A stretch of 25,726 nt of DNA from Bdellovibrionaceae bacterium UBA2351 (GCA_002344565.1 DDTZ01000147.1:1-25726); one strand, 5' to 3'. Shown: positions 1 through 7,725, counted from the stretch's first letter. Notes: a model not told the origin generated them from the letters alone. Translations and numbers: made by a program.

Positions 1-1
1 T

Positions 2-1792
2 ATCAATCCTTGGGACGATTTCTTTGGCGGCAAAGACGAAAAGAAGATCGACAATCCAGAGGTCATGAATACATCATGTGATACAGATAACCCAAAACGT
101 TCTGAGGTTGTGCTTGAAGACCTAAGCATCAAAACGCATATTTTGGATTACAACAATTCAATCAATTCGTTCTTGGAGTTCAACGCTCCAAGAAAATTGG
201 GTATTGAAATTCACCCTAAAGTAAAAATTCCGAGTGATTTGAAACATGACTTTGACAATCCGTTAGATACACTAATTGATGGCCCGTATTTACTACGAGT
301 CATGATTACAAAAAATAAGAATATGGCTGAAAAACCAGCTATTATTGCTCAGCAAGACATCCCCGTTATGCTGAGACAAGGAAAAGTATACGCAGAATTT
401 CCATTCCGCCTACTTGACCATCGACTATTCTTAACTCGCAATACTATTTTCGTTCAGTTACTACCCGTGAAACACGATAAAGTGATTGCCGAGAACGACT
501 ACAATGTACGCCTGAAAAATCCAACTGATAAGATCGAAGATATTATCAGTCACGAGACGTCGCTTATCTACCCGATCTTCTTTGAAGATATCGTAATGAA
601 CGGCGAGACTCACAAAACATTAAGATCGTATTCTGGCTCTGAATACACTAAACATATTCAAATTGAAACAAGCGTAAAGAAAAATGAATTTGATTTCAAT
701 GCACTGGTTGCGGAATTTAAAGCTAAGAGCCAAAAAAATATCGACGAAAATACAAAACGCGCGACTCCGGCCATATATGCACAATTAAACAAATACGACT
801 ACACTGACGATACTAAGATCACTAGCCTTAGCTTTGCAGATGCATTAAGAACCTCTTTAACTAATCACAAATCGTCTTTTGATAAAAAAGCATCTGAACA
901 GTTATGTAAATACTGGTTTAATACTTATTGGAAAGGCAAACTGAACCTCGGCGAAATGTTACTGAGCCGCGCTTGCAACAGCGCCGCTAATGACAACATC
1001 AAACAATTCTTTGATTTCGATCATGTCTTCTTTGTCAAATCGATCGCAAACTCTGAGTACGTGGGCGCCGGCGCAGAAAAGGGTATCAGTTTAGGTACAT
1101 CGTTCTCTGTCAGTACGTCCTACAGCGAAAGCTTCACAAACTCGATGGGTGTTGGCTCAAAAATAGGCGCTGGTGCGGAACTGGGAAAATTCGCATCAGT
1201 AGGCGCTGAACTATATTCATCCATGGACTTCAGCCGCTCGACTTCAAAATCAGATTCAAACTCAATTGGACTAAGCGAAGGCTCAAGTTTACTGGTTACA
1301 GAAAGTCGTTTCAAAATTAGATCTACGGATTACCAATACTGCCTAGCCATTAAACCGAACTCGCGCTTATTTCAGCCCTCGAGCAAGGTTTGGTTCATGC
1401 GTTTATGGGACGGCGAAATTGACTACAGCCAGTTTTTTAAATCGAGTGTGAGCGCCGATGAAAAACTGAATTTGACCCAAAGAGGATTGCTAGTGTGTCA
1501 ATCAGCACGCAGCGCTCAGCCTTTTGTGTTTCAAGAACAGTACTATTGGATAACTCAGCCACAATCTCAAAACGAAATCCAAGATCCAAACGACGAGAAA
1601 AACAAAATGTTTACGATTATGATTCGTGGCAACCAAGACTACAATCGCTTTAAGTACTACTTAACTCAAAAGTGGAAGCACCCTGGCAACGCAGCTGTGA
1701 CAGCGGATTCTCCGGACTATTTGAATGGATTGATTCAAATGCAAGGATGGAAGCAATCGCCACCTGGGGCGCATATCTATCGCGAGCAATAA
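2..1792 (+). CDS. C-terminal part of a large protein of unknown function with a Ser/Thr/Gly-rich beta-hairpin-like segment (5' end outside window)
   Basis: The reading frame is open from base 2; the first in-frame ATG is at 65, but the codons before it (INPWDDFFGGKDEKK...) look protein-like and no ribosome binding site precedes that ATG, so I treat the gene as truncated by the window edge. At least 596 residues are visible. I do not recognise a family. Numbering from the ATG at 65, residues 1-300 look like mixed beta/alpha globular sequence. Residues about 332-410 are rich in Ser, Thr, Gly and Ala, with polar/apolar alternation (for example GTSFSVSTSYSESF and SSMDFSRSTSKSDS) separated by a Gly/Ala-rich turn (VGSKIGAGAELG). 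Such segments occur in membrane-inserting hairpins of aerolysin/ETX-type pore formers, but the resemblance is only compositional. The rest (about 411-575) is rich in Trp, Tyr and Gln. It stands alone on the plus strand and converges on a glycosyltransferase gene. Confidence 0.8.
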   Translation: MNPWDDFFGGKDEKKIDNPEVMNTSCDTDNPKRSEVVLEDLSIKTHILDYNNSINSFLEFNAPRKLGIEIHPKVKIPSDLKHDFDNPLDTLIDGPYLLRVMITKNKNMAEKPAIIAQQDIPVMLRQGKVYAEFPFRLLDHRLFLTRNTIFVQLLPVKHDKVIAENDYNVRLKNPTDKIEDIISHETSLIYPIFFEDIVMNGETHKTLRSYSGSEYTKHIQIETSVKKNEFDFNALVAEFKAKSQKNIDENTKRATPAIYAQLNKYDYTDDTKITSLSFADALRTSLTNHKSSFDKKASEQLCKYWFNTYWKGKLNLGEMLLSRACNSAANDNIKQFFDFDHVFFVKSIANSEYVGAGAEKGISLGTSFSVSTSYSESFTNSMGVGSKIGAGAELGKFASVGAELYSSMDFSRSTSKSDSNSIGLSEGSSLLVTESRFKIRSTDYQYCLAIKPNSRLFQPSSKVWFMRLWDGEIDYSQFFKSSVSADEKLNLTQRGLLVCQSARSAQPFVFQEQYYWITQPQSQNEIQDPNDEKNKMFTIMIRGNQDYNRFKYYLTQKWKHPGNAAVTADSPDYLNGLIQMQGWKQSPPGAHIYREQ

Positions 1793-1806
1793 AACTGAAG
1801 AACAGT

Positions 1807-1873
1807 GGTGGCAGCGGTTTCGGTTGCGGAGTCGGTTCCGGTCCGGTTTAGGTTTTGGTTATGGTCTTTTTTT
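1807..1873 (+). repeat. Hexanucleotide-periodic GG array followed by T7
   Basis: Between the convergent stops at 1792 and 1874, GG dinucleotides begin at 1810, 1816, 1822, 1828, 1834, 1840, 1845, 1851, 1857 and 1863. The spacing is exactly 6 bp except for one 5-bp step, and another GG sits at 1807. Units are mostly GGTTNN. A run of seven T follows at 1867-1873. There is no Watson-Crick stem because the plus strand is nearly devoid of A. The array could allow a two-tier G-quadruplex in plus-strand RNA, which together with the T run might act as an unconventional terminator; that is inference. Confidence 0.6.
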
Positions 1874-3013
1874 CTAATTCAGAATTGATTCTACTTTTTT
1901 TGCCGCTGAGTCTGCGCTGATGGATGTCATGCAGACATGAGTTTTGATTGGGCACTCGTTATGGCCGTGCGATCCGCAGGGGCGGCAGGCCAACTGATTA
2001 TTTTCCACTACGTAGACCTGATTTCCCCAGGGGCGGTAGCCGAAATCTAATACCGTTGGGCCGAAGAATACTAATATTTTTTTTGCTAGGAGTGCCGCTA
2101 AGTGTGCGGATGCGCTGTCGTTTGCGATTACGAGTTCGCATCTATTCACAATCAAGATAGATTCCCACACTGACGATTTTCCAATTGTGTTTATCACGTT
2201 TGGCTGTTTTCCTACTTTTTCAATGATAGCGTCGCCGTATATTTCTTCACCCGGACCACCCATAAGAATGACGGAATGCTTCGACTTTAACAATTGCTGT
2301 ACTAACGAAGCGAAGTGATCTACGGGCCAACGTTTTGTGTTCCAAACACTTCCTGGGAAAACGGCAATATGCTTTGAGTTCTGCGGTAACGATTGAAGCT
2401 CAGCCATCAACTGCGGTTTTACCTCGTGACTCGCAGATGGTAAATTCACATGAGGAAAGCGGGCCCAATTAGGAACCTCAACCATGTGGTGGTTGCTAAG
2501 CTTAGAATTGTAATTGTGATCGCTTGATTCCGTTTGAAAAAAATCAGCAAAACCGCCATCAATCAATGCGAGTAGCTGAATTATTCTTAGAGGCTCCGGT
2601 AGTTTCAAATTTCGCTTTACTTTTTTGTCGAAACCAAAAAAATTAAACCCTAACGAATAACCAATACGACAGTTGGCTTTAATTTTTAGAGACAGTAAAT
2701 AACTTCGGAATGAACGATGAATGCAAAATAGATAATCAACGGGCTGTTGATTAATCGCATGAGCTACTGCAGAGTATGCGTCACCAGATCCTTTTTGCAC
2801 CTCAAAAATTTCATCTACCAAATTCAGTTTCAAAAAGAAATCACCGATTCCTTTTTTACAGACTAAACCTATTTTTGCTTGTACAAATTTCTGTTTTAGC
2901 AAAACCAAGAATGGAATCGTTAGGACTAAATCACCTAGAAACGCAGTGTTGATAACAACAATTCGTTTGGATGCCAATTCTTTAGTGAACGGAATAGGAT
3001 GATGATGATTCAT
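1874..3013 (-). CDS. Glycosyltransferase family 9 (ADP-heptose:LPS heptosyltransferase-like)
   Basis: A 379-residue protein with the two-Rossmann GT-B layout of family 9 heptosyltransferases, which add heptose to lipid A-Kdo at the inner face of the inner membrane. Visible hallmarks are the N-terminal strand and loop FLGDLVLTIP (residues 25-34; Asp28 matches the catalytic Asp of the family), PGSVWNTKRWP (220-230) opening the second domain, VIANDSASAHLAA (295-307) for nucleotide-sugar binding, and FGPT (317-320). A C-terminal cysteine set (Cys343, 346, 354, 361) is common in this family. The start follows an AGAGAAAAG purine stretch and lies 8 nt after the stop of the upstream GT9 gene, so the two are probably cotranscribed. 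The exact acceptor cannot be read from sequence, so no waaC/waaF symbol is given. Confidence 0.9.
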   Translation of the reverse strand: MNHHHPIPFTKELASKRIVVINTAFLGDLVLTIPFLVLLKQKFVQAKIGLVCKKGIGDFFLKLNLVDEIFEVQKGSGDAYSAVAHAINQQPVDYLFCIHRSFRSYLLSLKIKANCRIGYSLGFNFFGFDKKVKRNLKLPEPLRIIQLLALIDGGFADFFQTESSDHNYNSKLSNHHMVEVPNWARFPHVNLPSASHEVKPQLMAELQSLPQNSKHIAVFPGSVWNTKRWPVDHFASLVQQLLKSKHSVILMGGPGEEIYGDAIIEKVGKQPNVINTIGKSSVWESILIVNRCELVIANDSASAHLAALLAKKILVFFGPTVLDFGYRPWGNQVYVVENNQLACRPCGSHGHNECPIKTHVCMTSISADSAAKKVESILN

Positions 3014-3021
3014 TCTTTTCT

Positions 3022-4191
3022 CTAAAGAGAAACATCCCGGATCAACGAAGTCTCTTTATCCTTGTTGTTTTCACTTCCGACGTCTTGGGCCCCTACCCAA
3101 GCCATTAAGTGCTTAATGAACTGATCCGTATCGGCATGATCATAGCACATTCTTTCTTTACTACAATCCCTCTTCCAACATGGACTGCAGGTAAAGTCAG
3201 ATTTAATCGCCGCGCCCTTACCATAAAATTCAACCTCGTGAGCACAGGTCGGACCAAACCAAGCCAGAGTATACTTCCCAAAAGCGATACCAGCATGCAT
3301 AGCAAATGAATCACCACTAATAAGAACGTCTATAGCGGCGATACTTTGCAAACCATCACGCAATCCCTTCTGCGTATCTGAACGAATCACATCGGGATGA
3401 TGTCTATGTATTTCATCATTAATAATGGTTTCGTCTCTTCCTCCGAGCAGAACAATTTGGATATCAGGGAACGACGCTTTAATTTGCGTAACAAGTTTAA
3501 TCTGAGCCGGTGTCGACATTTTTTTATACGTAATTACATTGCCGCAACCCGTGTTGATACCGACTAGATATTTCTTGCTACCCAACCACTGCTGCCGGCG
3601 CTGTGCGCACCCTGCTTGCTCGAGCTCAGACAAATGCAACCAATAGGGTTCAAGATTAAACTCAAAGCCACACGTCTCGAACAACAACTGGATTTCTGAC
3701 TTTGAGTTTTCGAAAAATTTCTTTTGATTCGACAATCCTAAACTCCAAAGCTCATGAGCATCTGCGTCCACAGGCCGAATGCTGCCCGAAATTGGATTTG
3801 CGGAAAAACCTTTGATTGATTTCGTGTTTAGAAATGGCAACAAGCCCGCAGTTTTTAAATCCTTGTCTAACGCATACACGGTCTCAAACGAAAACGCCTT
3901 CAGACTTAACAAAGACTCAAAATTAAGTTCCAGAACTTTATCAATTGCGGGGTGAAATTTTAAAACTTCATGGCTTGGTCGTTCTGTCAGCCAAACAACA
4001 TAACTATCCGGATTTAACTCTTTAATTTTCCTAAGCAAGGCTGTTGAGCGCACAACACTGCCCATTGCACCCAAGTGAACAACTAGTATCGCTTTATCGG
4101 CAGCTGAATAACTGTGGCATTGTTCATGACAGGACGTATTTTTAGAACATGGCTTGTAACCGTTGAAGTGACGGCAATTAATAGCGCTCAT
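3022..4191 (-). CDS. Glycosyltransferase family 9 protein with N- and C-terminal cysteine clusters
   Basis: A 389-residue GT9-like protein, divergent from its downstream neighbour. An N-terminal extension carries CRHFNGYKPC (Cys6, Cys15) and then Cys21 and Cys25, ahead of the first Rossmann strand (AILVVHLGAMGSVVRSTALL, 34-53). At the position of the usual GD catalytic motif it reads GS (Ser45), so the classical catalytic Asp appears to be missing. The second domain is clear: GINTGCGNV (211-219), VLLGGRDE (247-254), ISGDSFAMHAG (291-301) and FGPT (312-315). A second cluster, Cys335, 338, 343 and 349, lies near the end. Eight clustered cysteines suggest a metal site (zinc or Fe-S), which is inference. 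The gene is 36 nt downstream of pyrF, 8 nt upstream of the other GT9 gene, and has no obvious Shine-Dalgarno. Confidence 0.85.
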   Translation of the reverse strand: MSAINCRHFNGYKPCSKNTSCHEQCHSYSAADKAILVVHLGAMGSVVRSTALLRKIKELNPDSYVVWLTERPSHEVLKFHPAIDKVLELNFESLLSLKAFSFETVYALDKDLKTAGLLPFLNTKSIKGFSANPISGSIRPVDADAHELWSLGLSNQKKFFENSKSEIQLLFETCGFEFNLEPYWLHLSELEQAGCAQRRQQWLGSKKYLVGINTGCGNVITYKKMSTPAQIKLVTQIKASFPDIQIVLLGGRDETIINDEIHRHHPDVIRSDTQKGLRDGLQSIAAIDVLISGDSFAMHAGIAFGKYTLAWFGPTCAHEVEFYGKGAAIKSDFTCSPCWKRDCSKERMCYDHADTDQFIKHLMAWVGAQDVGSENNKDKETSLIRDVSL

Positions 4192-4227
4192 GTTTTTATT
4201 TTATCAGATGTTTATGTTGGAATAAGT

Positions 4228-5052
4228 CTAAATAAACGATTTCATGACGTTGTGATAGTCCAGCGCCTTTTGTCGAGCTTTTTCAGCGAAGTCCGCGCCT
4301 TTGCCCGCATAAATAATCGAGCGAGACGCATTCACGATAATTCGTTTATTTTTTAAGTGCTTTGCCGTTTCCAGAATTTGGATTAAATCCCCGCCTTGGG
4401 CCCCTAGACCAGGAATCAATAATGGCAAATTAGAATCCATCTGACGAATCTGCTTCAAAGCATCGATGTAGGTACCACCAACGACCAAACCCAAATTGTT
4501 TTTCTGGTTCCATTCTTTGGAAACTTTACGAGCCAAGTGTTGATACAGCGGCTCGTCTCCATAACTACCCTTCACTGGCAAATCTTGAAAATCGCCACCA
4601 TGAGGATTCGAAGTCTTGCACAATAAAAACAAACCTTTATTTTCGTAGTCTAAAAACGGAGTAATCACGTCTTTACCCATGTAGGCATTAAGAGTAACAC
4701 TATCCGCACGATAGCGTTCAAATGATTCACGCGCGTACTGCTTAGCAGTCGAATCAATATCACCACGTTTTGAATCTAAAATCGTCACCACTTCTGGATA
4801 AGTGTCGTTCAGGTACTCAAATGTCATTTCTAAATCGCGTTCAAACCCTTCAGCCACGTAATAGGCATTTTGAGGTTTGTAGGAACAAACCAGGTCCGCG
4901 GTCGCATCAATAATTTCACGATTAAATTCAAAGAAAGGATTTTTTTTGCCGGAAAGAACGACCGGCAAAGACTTCAAGTCGGGATCTAAACCAACACACA
5001 GAAACGATTGGTTTTTCTGTGTGATATGATCAAGTTTCTCGTAGAAGTTCAT
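4228..5052 (-). CDS. pyrF: Orotidine 5'-phosphate decarboxylase (type 2)
   Basis: Decarboxylates OMP to UMP, the last step of de novo pyrimidine synthesis, in the cytosol. The 274-residue length fits the longer type-2 PyrF group. Visible motifs are FLCVGLDPD (18-25), the catalytic DSKRGDIDSTA (93-103; Asp93, Lys95, Asp98), NAYMGKDVITPFL (122-134), PGLGAQGGD (214-222) and the phosphate-binding NASRSIIYAG (241-250). Its ATG overlaps the trxA stop by one base (TAATG), so the two genes are probably translationally coupled. Two glycosyltransferase genes follow on the same strand. Confidence 0.97.
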   Translation of the reverse strand: MNFYEKLDHITQKNQSFLCVGLDPDLKSLPVVLSGKKNPFFEFNREIIDATADLVCSYKPQNAYYVAEGFERDLEMTFEYLNDTYPEVVTILDSKRGDIDSTAKQYARESFERYRADSVTLNAYMGKDVITPFLDYENKGLFLLCKTSNPHGGDFQDLPVKGSYGDEPLYQHLARKVSKEWNQKNNLGLVVGGTYIDALKQIRQMDSNLPLLIPGLGAQGGDLIQILETAKHLKNKRIIVNASRSIIYAGKGADFAEKARQKALDYHNVMKSFI

Positions 5053-5384
5053 TAACCAGTAATATTTCTATTTAAGAAATCAACGATCGAATCTTTCGGT
5101 TGATTACCAACAAGTTGGCCAACTTGTGAACCACCTTTAAATAACAACATCGCAGGAATACCACGAATATTGTACTTAGACGGTGTTTCTTGATTTTCAT
5201 CAACATTCAATTTTACGACTTTAACTTTACCAGCCATCTCGCCTGCGATTTCTTCCAATTTAGGACCTAGCGCACGACAAGGACCACACCATTCAGCCCA
5301 AAAATCTACTAACACTGGTGTGTTAGAATTAAGTACGTCTGCTTCAAAAGAGCTGTCAGTTACTGCATTTGTAGTTGAACCCAT
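5052..5384 (-). CDS. trxA: Thioredoxin
   Basis: A 110-residue single-domain thioredoxin that reduces protein disulfides in the cytosol; no signal peptide is present. The active site WCGPC is at residues 32-36, the conserved Asp27 precedes it (VDFWAEW), and the cis-proline is Pro77 in RGIPAMLLF. The start is supported by a strong GGAGG eight bases upstream. The gene begins a minus-strand operon with pyrF (1-nt stop/start overlap) and two GT9 genes. The coding sequence contains an 18-bp perfect DNA palindrome at 5110-5127. Confidence 0.97.
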   Translation of the reverse strand: MGSTTNAVTDSSFEADVLNSNTPVLVDFWAEWCGPCRALGPKLEEIAGEMAGKVKVVKLNVDENQETPSKYNIRGIPAMLLFKGGSQVGQLVGNQPKDSIVDFLNRNITG

Positions 5385-5406
5385 AGATTCATCCTCCGAT
5401 ACCCCA

Positions 5407-5435
5407 ACAATAATCCTTTATAATGGCGTTGTCCA
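5407..5435 (-). promoter_or_regulatory. Possible trxA operon promoter
   Basis: On the minus strand TGGACA (5430-5435) and TATTGT (5407-5412) are separated by 17 bp, followed by GGAGG and the trxA ATG at 5384. The -10 match is only 4 of 6, so this is a tentative assignment. Confidence 0.3.
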
Positions 5436-5462
5436 TATCTGGGATCAGCGCGCATAAAAGTG

Positions 5463-5476
5463 GCTCAAAACTGAGC
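5463..5476 (-). terminator. Weak hairpin downstream of the pseudo-receiver gene
   Basis: GCTCA-gttt-TGAGC on the minus strand forms a 5-bp stem 16 nt after the stop at 5492 and is followed by CACTTTTATG. The short stem and broken T run make this a weak terminator candidate. Confidence 0.25.
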
Positions 5477-5491
5477 AATTTCTTCAGATAT

Positions 5492-6544
5492 TTAGTCTTT
5501 GTTAGGTTTGAAAAGCTGGGTCACAAATTCGCGGCGGACTTTATCTTGATCTTCTAAATCGTCAGGATTCCAGTCTTTTTTCAGATCATTAAGCTGCTTT
5601 TTAGCCTTCACTTTTTTGATCGTTGATTCCGGATACAGATGAAGGCCTTCCGTCATCTGAGTGTATTTTTTCATTTTTTCGCTGAGTTCTAAGGCACTCG
5701 TCGCGATCTCGTCTTTGATTTGCTGACCAACTACATTAAAATCTAAAACTTCCTCCGGCTCAAGTGCCGGTTTTGTAGGCGCCGACTTGGCGTCGGCAGC
5801 CACAGTCTCGGCTGCCCTAGGCTCTTCAGCTTCTTGTGGAGATTCTCCTTTTAACTCGCTGATAAGAGCGGCGAAAGGATCGACATCGACTTGTTTTTTA
5901 ACAGGAGCATCCTCAGTGTCCGGCTCAAAGAAACTTTTCTTTGGCGGACGCATTGGCTGGTCAGCATTGGTGTCGGAGCTACCCACCGAAGCCCTTATCT
6001 CCCCTTCAGCCAAATCGTCGCTCATCGTTGGCAACGTCGACTTATCAGCTCCAAAGCTTTCAAGCTCGCCTTGAATATTTTGAATCATCTTCAACGTATC
6101 TGAATCGTAGGACGCAAACGCCAAGTCATCATTTCGATCTTTTGCAAAAGACTTCGCTAATTTTTCAATGACTTGTTTTTCATCCATCTTCAAAAGTTTG
6201 CAGATAATTTGAATCAGTCGAATCACGGAAATTGGGGACTCCAGCAGCATATCCATACGCATGCGAATCAATTCCTCGGCAGCTAATGCATACCCCTTCG
6301 GAAAAATCAAAACTGACTTTCCTGTCCAACGATTCATATCTTTTAGCTTCTTTCCAACACTTAAAGAATTAACTCTTTGGGTGTTACCAAAACCCACTAA
6401 AATTTCTGGATTAAATGCGACAATTTGATCTTTTACGGTATACTCGTTTGTCAAACCAATGACGTCGAAACCGCATTTCTTCAAAGAAAGTTCCGTTGCG
6501 TTCAGCTCAGCAAAATCGTCATAGACAAGCAGTATTTTACTCAT
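5492..6544 (-). CDS. Protein with degenerate (pseudo-)receiver domain and coiled C-terminus
   Basis: A 350-residue protein. Residues 1-120 resemble a response-regulator receiver: MSKILLVYDD with acidic Asp9/Asp10, a helix, then NPEILVGFGN (45-54). The usual phosphoacceptor Asp (expected near residue 52, as in PDLVLLD) is replaced by Gly/Phe, so phosphorylation is unlikely. FPKGY (82-86) sits where the conserved Lys strand would be. Residues about 165-270 are a low-complexity acidic, Ala/Pro-rich linker. Residues about 275-350 are charged and helical, rich in Lys and Asp. No output domain is recognisable. It is divergent from the LptF/LptG-type permease and is followed by the trxA operon. The ATG at 6544 has no Shine-Dalgarno, but a promoter-like -10 box lies 7 nt upstream, suggesting a leaderless mRNA. 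Confidence 0.8.
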   Translation of the reverse strand: MSKILLVYDDFAELNATELSLKKCGFDVIGLTNEYTVKDQIVAFNPEILVGFGNTQRVNSLSVGKKLKDMNRWTGKSVLIFPKGYALAAEELIRMRMDMLLESPISVIRLIQIICKLLKMDEKQVIEKLAKSFAKDRNDDLAFASYDSDTLKMIQNIQGELESFGADKSTLPTMSDDLAEGEIRASVGSSDTNADQPMRPPKKSFFEPDTEDAPVKKQVDVDPFAALISELKGESPQEAEEPRAAETVAADAKSAPTKPALEPEEVLDFNVVGQQIKDEIATSALELSEKMKKYTQMTEGLHLYPESTIKKVKAKKQLNDLKKDWNPDDLEDQDKVRREFVTQLFKPNKD

Positions 6545-6551
6545 TAAGTTT

Positions 6552-6580
6552 ATAATATTAGTGAGGTTTTAGGTATACAA
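6552..6580 (-). promoter_or_regulatory. Promoter of the pseudo-receiver gene (possibly leaderless)
   Basis: On the minus strand TTGTAT (6575-6580) and TATTAT (6552-6557) are spaced by exactly 17 bp. The expected transcription start, about 6545, coincides with the ATG at 6542-6544. No ribosome binding site exists between them. Confidence 0.5.
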
Positions 6581-6599
6581 CGGTTCTCTGAAAGAACCG
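6581..6599. promoter_or_regulatory. Inverted repeat in the divergent promoter region (operator candidate)
   Basis: CGGTTCT-ctgaa-AGAACCG is a perfect 7-bp inverted repeat with a 5-nt centre. It abuts the -35 box of the minus-strand promoter and lies 23 bp before the likely permease start. Its position between divergent genes fits a regulator site, but in plus-strand RNA it could also be a 5' UTR hairpin. Confidence 0.4.
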
Positions 6600-6621
6600 C
6601 AACCGAGTGAGACAATGGTCT

Positions 6622-7725
6622 ATGCCAGTAATTAGAGGGAAAAAAGCAATTCAGTATATCTTTTTCGAGATGGTACCTAGCTTTCTCTTGGGTCTCCTTG
6701 TGTTTATCTTCGTAATCCTTATGTTTCAGGTTTTGCGACTCACTGAATTCGCTTTAGTTCACGGTGTTGAGACACAAACATTGTCGGAAATCGTGATGTA
6801 CATCTGCATTTCGATGCTACCAATTTTATTCCCAATGAGTTTGCTGTTTTCCATTTTAATTACTTACGGTCGCCTCAGCCAGGACTCTGAAGTCATTGCG
6901 ATGAAGGCCAGCGGTTTATCTATGACTACGATTATGGCGCCGGCACTTGTTTTAGCACTTATTGTTTCCGTCGTATCGGGACAAACTTCATTTGAACTGG
7001 CACCTTGGGGCAATCGTCAGTTCGAAGTTTTGTTTACAAAGCTTGGCAATACCAAAGCGTCAGCCACAGTAAAAGCCGGTACATTTTCTGAAGGTTTTTT
7101 CGATTTAGTCGTTTACGCCAATGAAGTCGACACAAACACAGGTGCTCTTAAAAACCTGTTTATCTATAATGAACGAGACACTGATAAGCCAATTACGATA
7201 ATTGCCAAGCAAGGGGAAATTATCCCTGATCCAAGCAACCCTGGTCATCGCGTGTTACTTCGTCTGGAAAATGGCGATATTCATCGCGGCGGAGAAAGTC
7301 ACACTAAAATTAAATTTTCCACCTATGACCTACAACTCATTGATCCGGTAAAAAATGAATATAAGGAAAAGTCACCGCAATCGATGACCCTGAGTGATTT
7401 GTACCATTTAAAAAATGATGAAATGCAACGCAAAGAAGACCGCAATATTTTCGTAATCGAATTCCACAAGCGATGGGCAATCACCATCCTTTGTTTTGTC
7501 TTCGCTTTAGTGGGTGTTGGTTTAGGTATTGAGGCCAATCGCCGAGAACAAAAAACGAGCGGTTTCGTTCTATCTATTATCGTGATTATTATCTATTGGA
7601 TTTTATACGTTAGCTTCGAAGGCATAGCCCGCTCAAACGCACTACCAGCGCCCGTCGCAATATGGACACCTAATTTTCTATTCGGTGCTTACGCTTTATA
7701 TTTACTGAAGAAACAAGTCCGGTAG
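6622..7725 (+). CDS. LptF/LptG (YjgP/YjgQ) family LPS export permease
   Basis: A membrane subunit of the LptB2FG-type ABC transporter, which extracts LPS from the inner membrane and passes it to the periplasmic LptC/LptA bridge. The roughly 367-residue protein has the family layout: three N-terminal membrane segments (around residues 15-35, 50-80 and 95-115, including FRL-type sequence FQVLRLTEFALVHGV and GRLSQDSEVIAMKASGLS), a periplasmic beta-jellyroll of about 150 residues, and three C-terminal segments ending in a basic tail (LLKKQVR). I chose the ATG at 6622, preceded by GAGTGAGA at 9-nt spacing; a GTG at 6607 in frame would add five residues. LptF and LptG cannot be separated by eye, and no second copy or lptB lies in the window. 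Confidence 0.92.
   Translation: MPVIRGKKAIQYIFFEMVPSFLLGLLVFIFVILMFQVLRLTEFALVHGVETQTLSEIVMYICISMLPILFPMSLLFSILITYGRLSQDSEVIAMKASGLSMTTIMAPALVLALIVSVVSGQTSFELAPWGNRQFEVLFTKLGNTKASATVKAGTFSEGFFDLVVYANEVDTNTGALKNLFIYNERDTDKPITIIAKQGEIIPDPSNPGHRVLLRLENGDIHRGGESHTKIKFSTYDLQLIDPVKNEYKEKSPQSMTLSDLYHLKNDEMQRKEDRNIFVIEFHKRWAITILCFVFALVGVGLGIEANRREQKTSGFVLSIIVIIIYWILYVSFEGIARSNALPAPVAIWTPNFLFGAYALYLLKKQVR

Noticed and set aside
1800..1850. Glycine-rich tail (GGSGFGCGVGSG) readable in another frame just after the first gene
   Set aside because: It needs a frameshift, has no independent start, and is explained by the hexanucleotide GG array.
1948..2160. Plus-strand 70-codon frame inside the first glycosyltransferase gene
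   Set aside because: Arg-rich shadow of a well-supported coding sequence, without a ribosome binding site.
2997..3013. N-terminal His-His-His of the first glycosyltransferase as a metal site
   Set aside because: Three His right after the start in a disordered tail, with no partner residues.
4114..4356. Plus-strand 80-codon frame bridging the second glycosyltransferase and pyrF
   Set aside because: It runs antisense through two supported genes and has no ribosome binding site.
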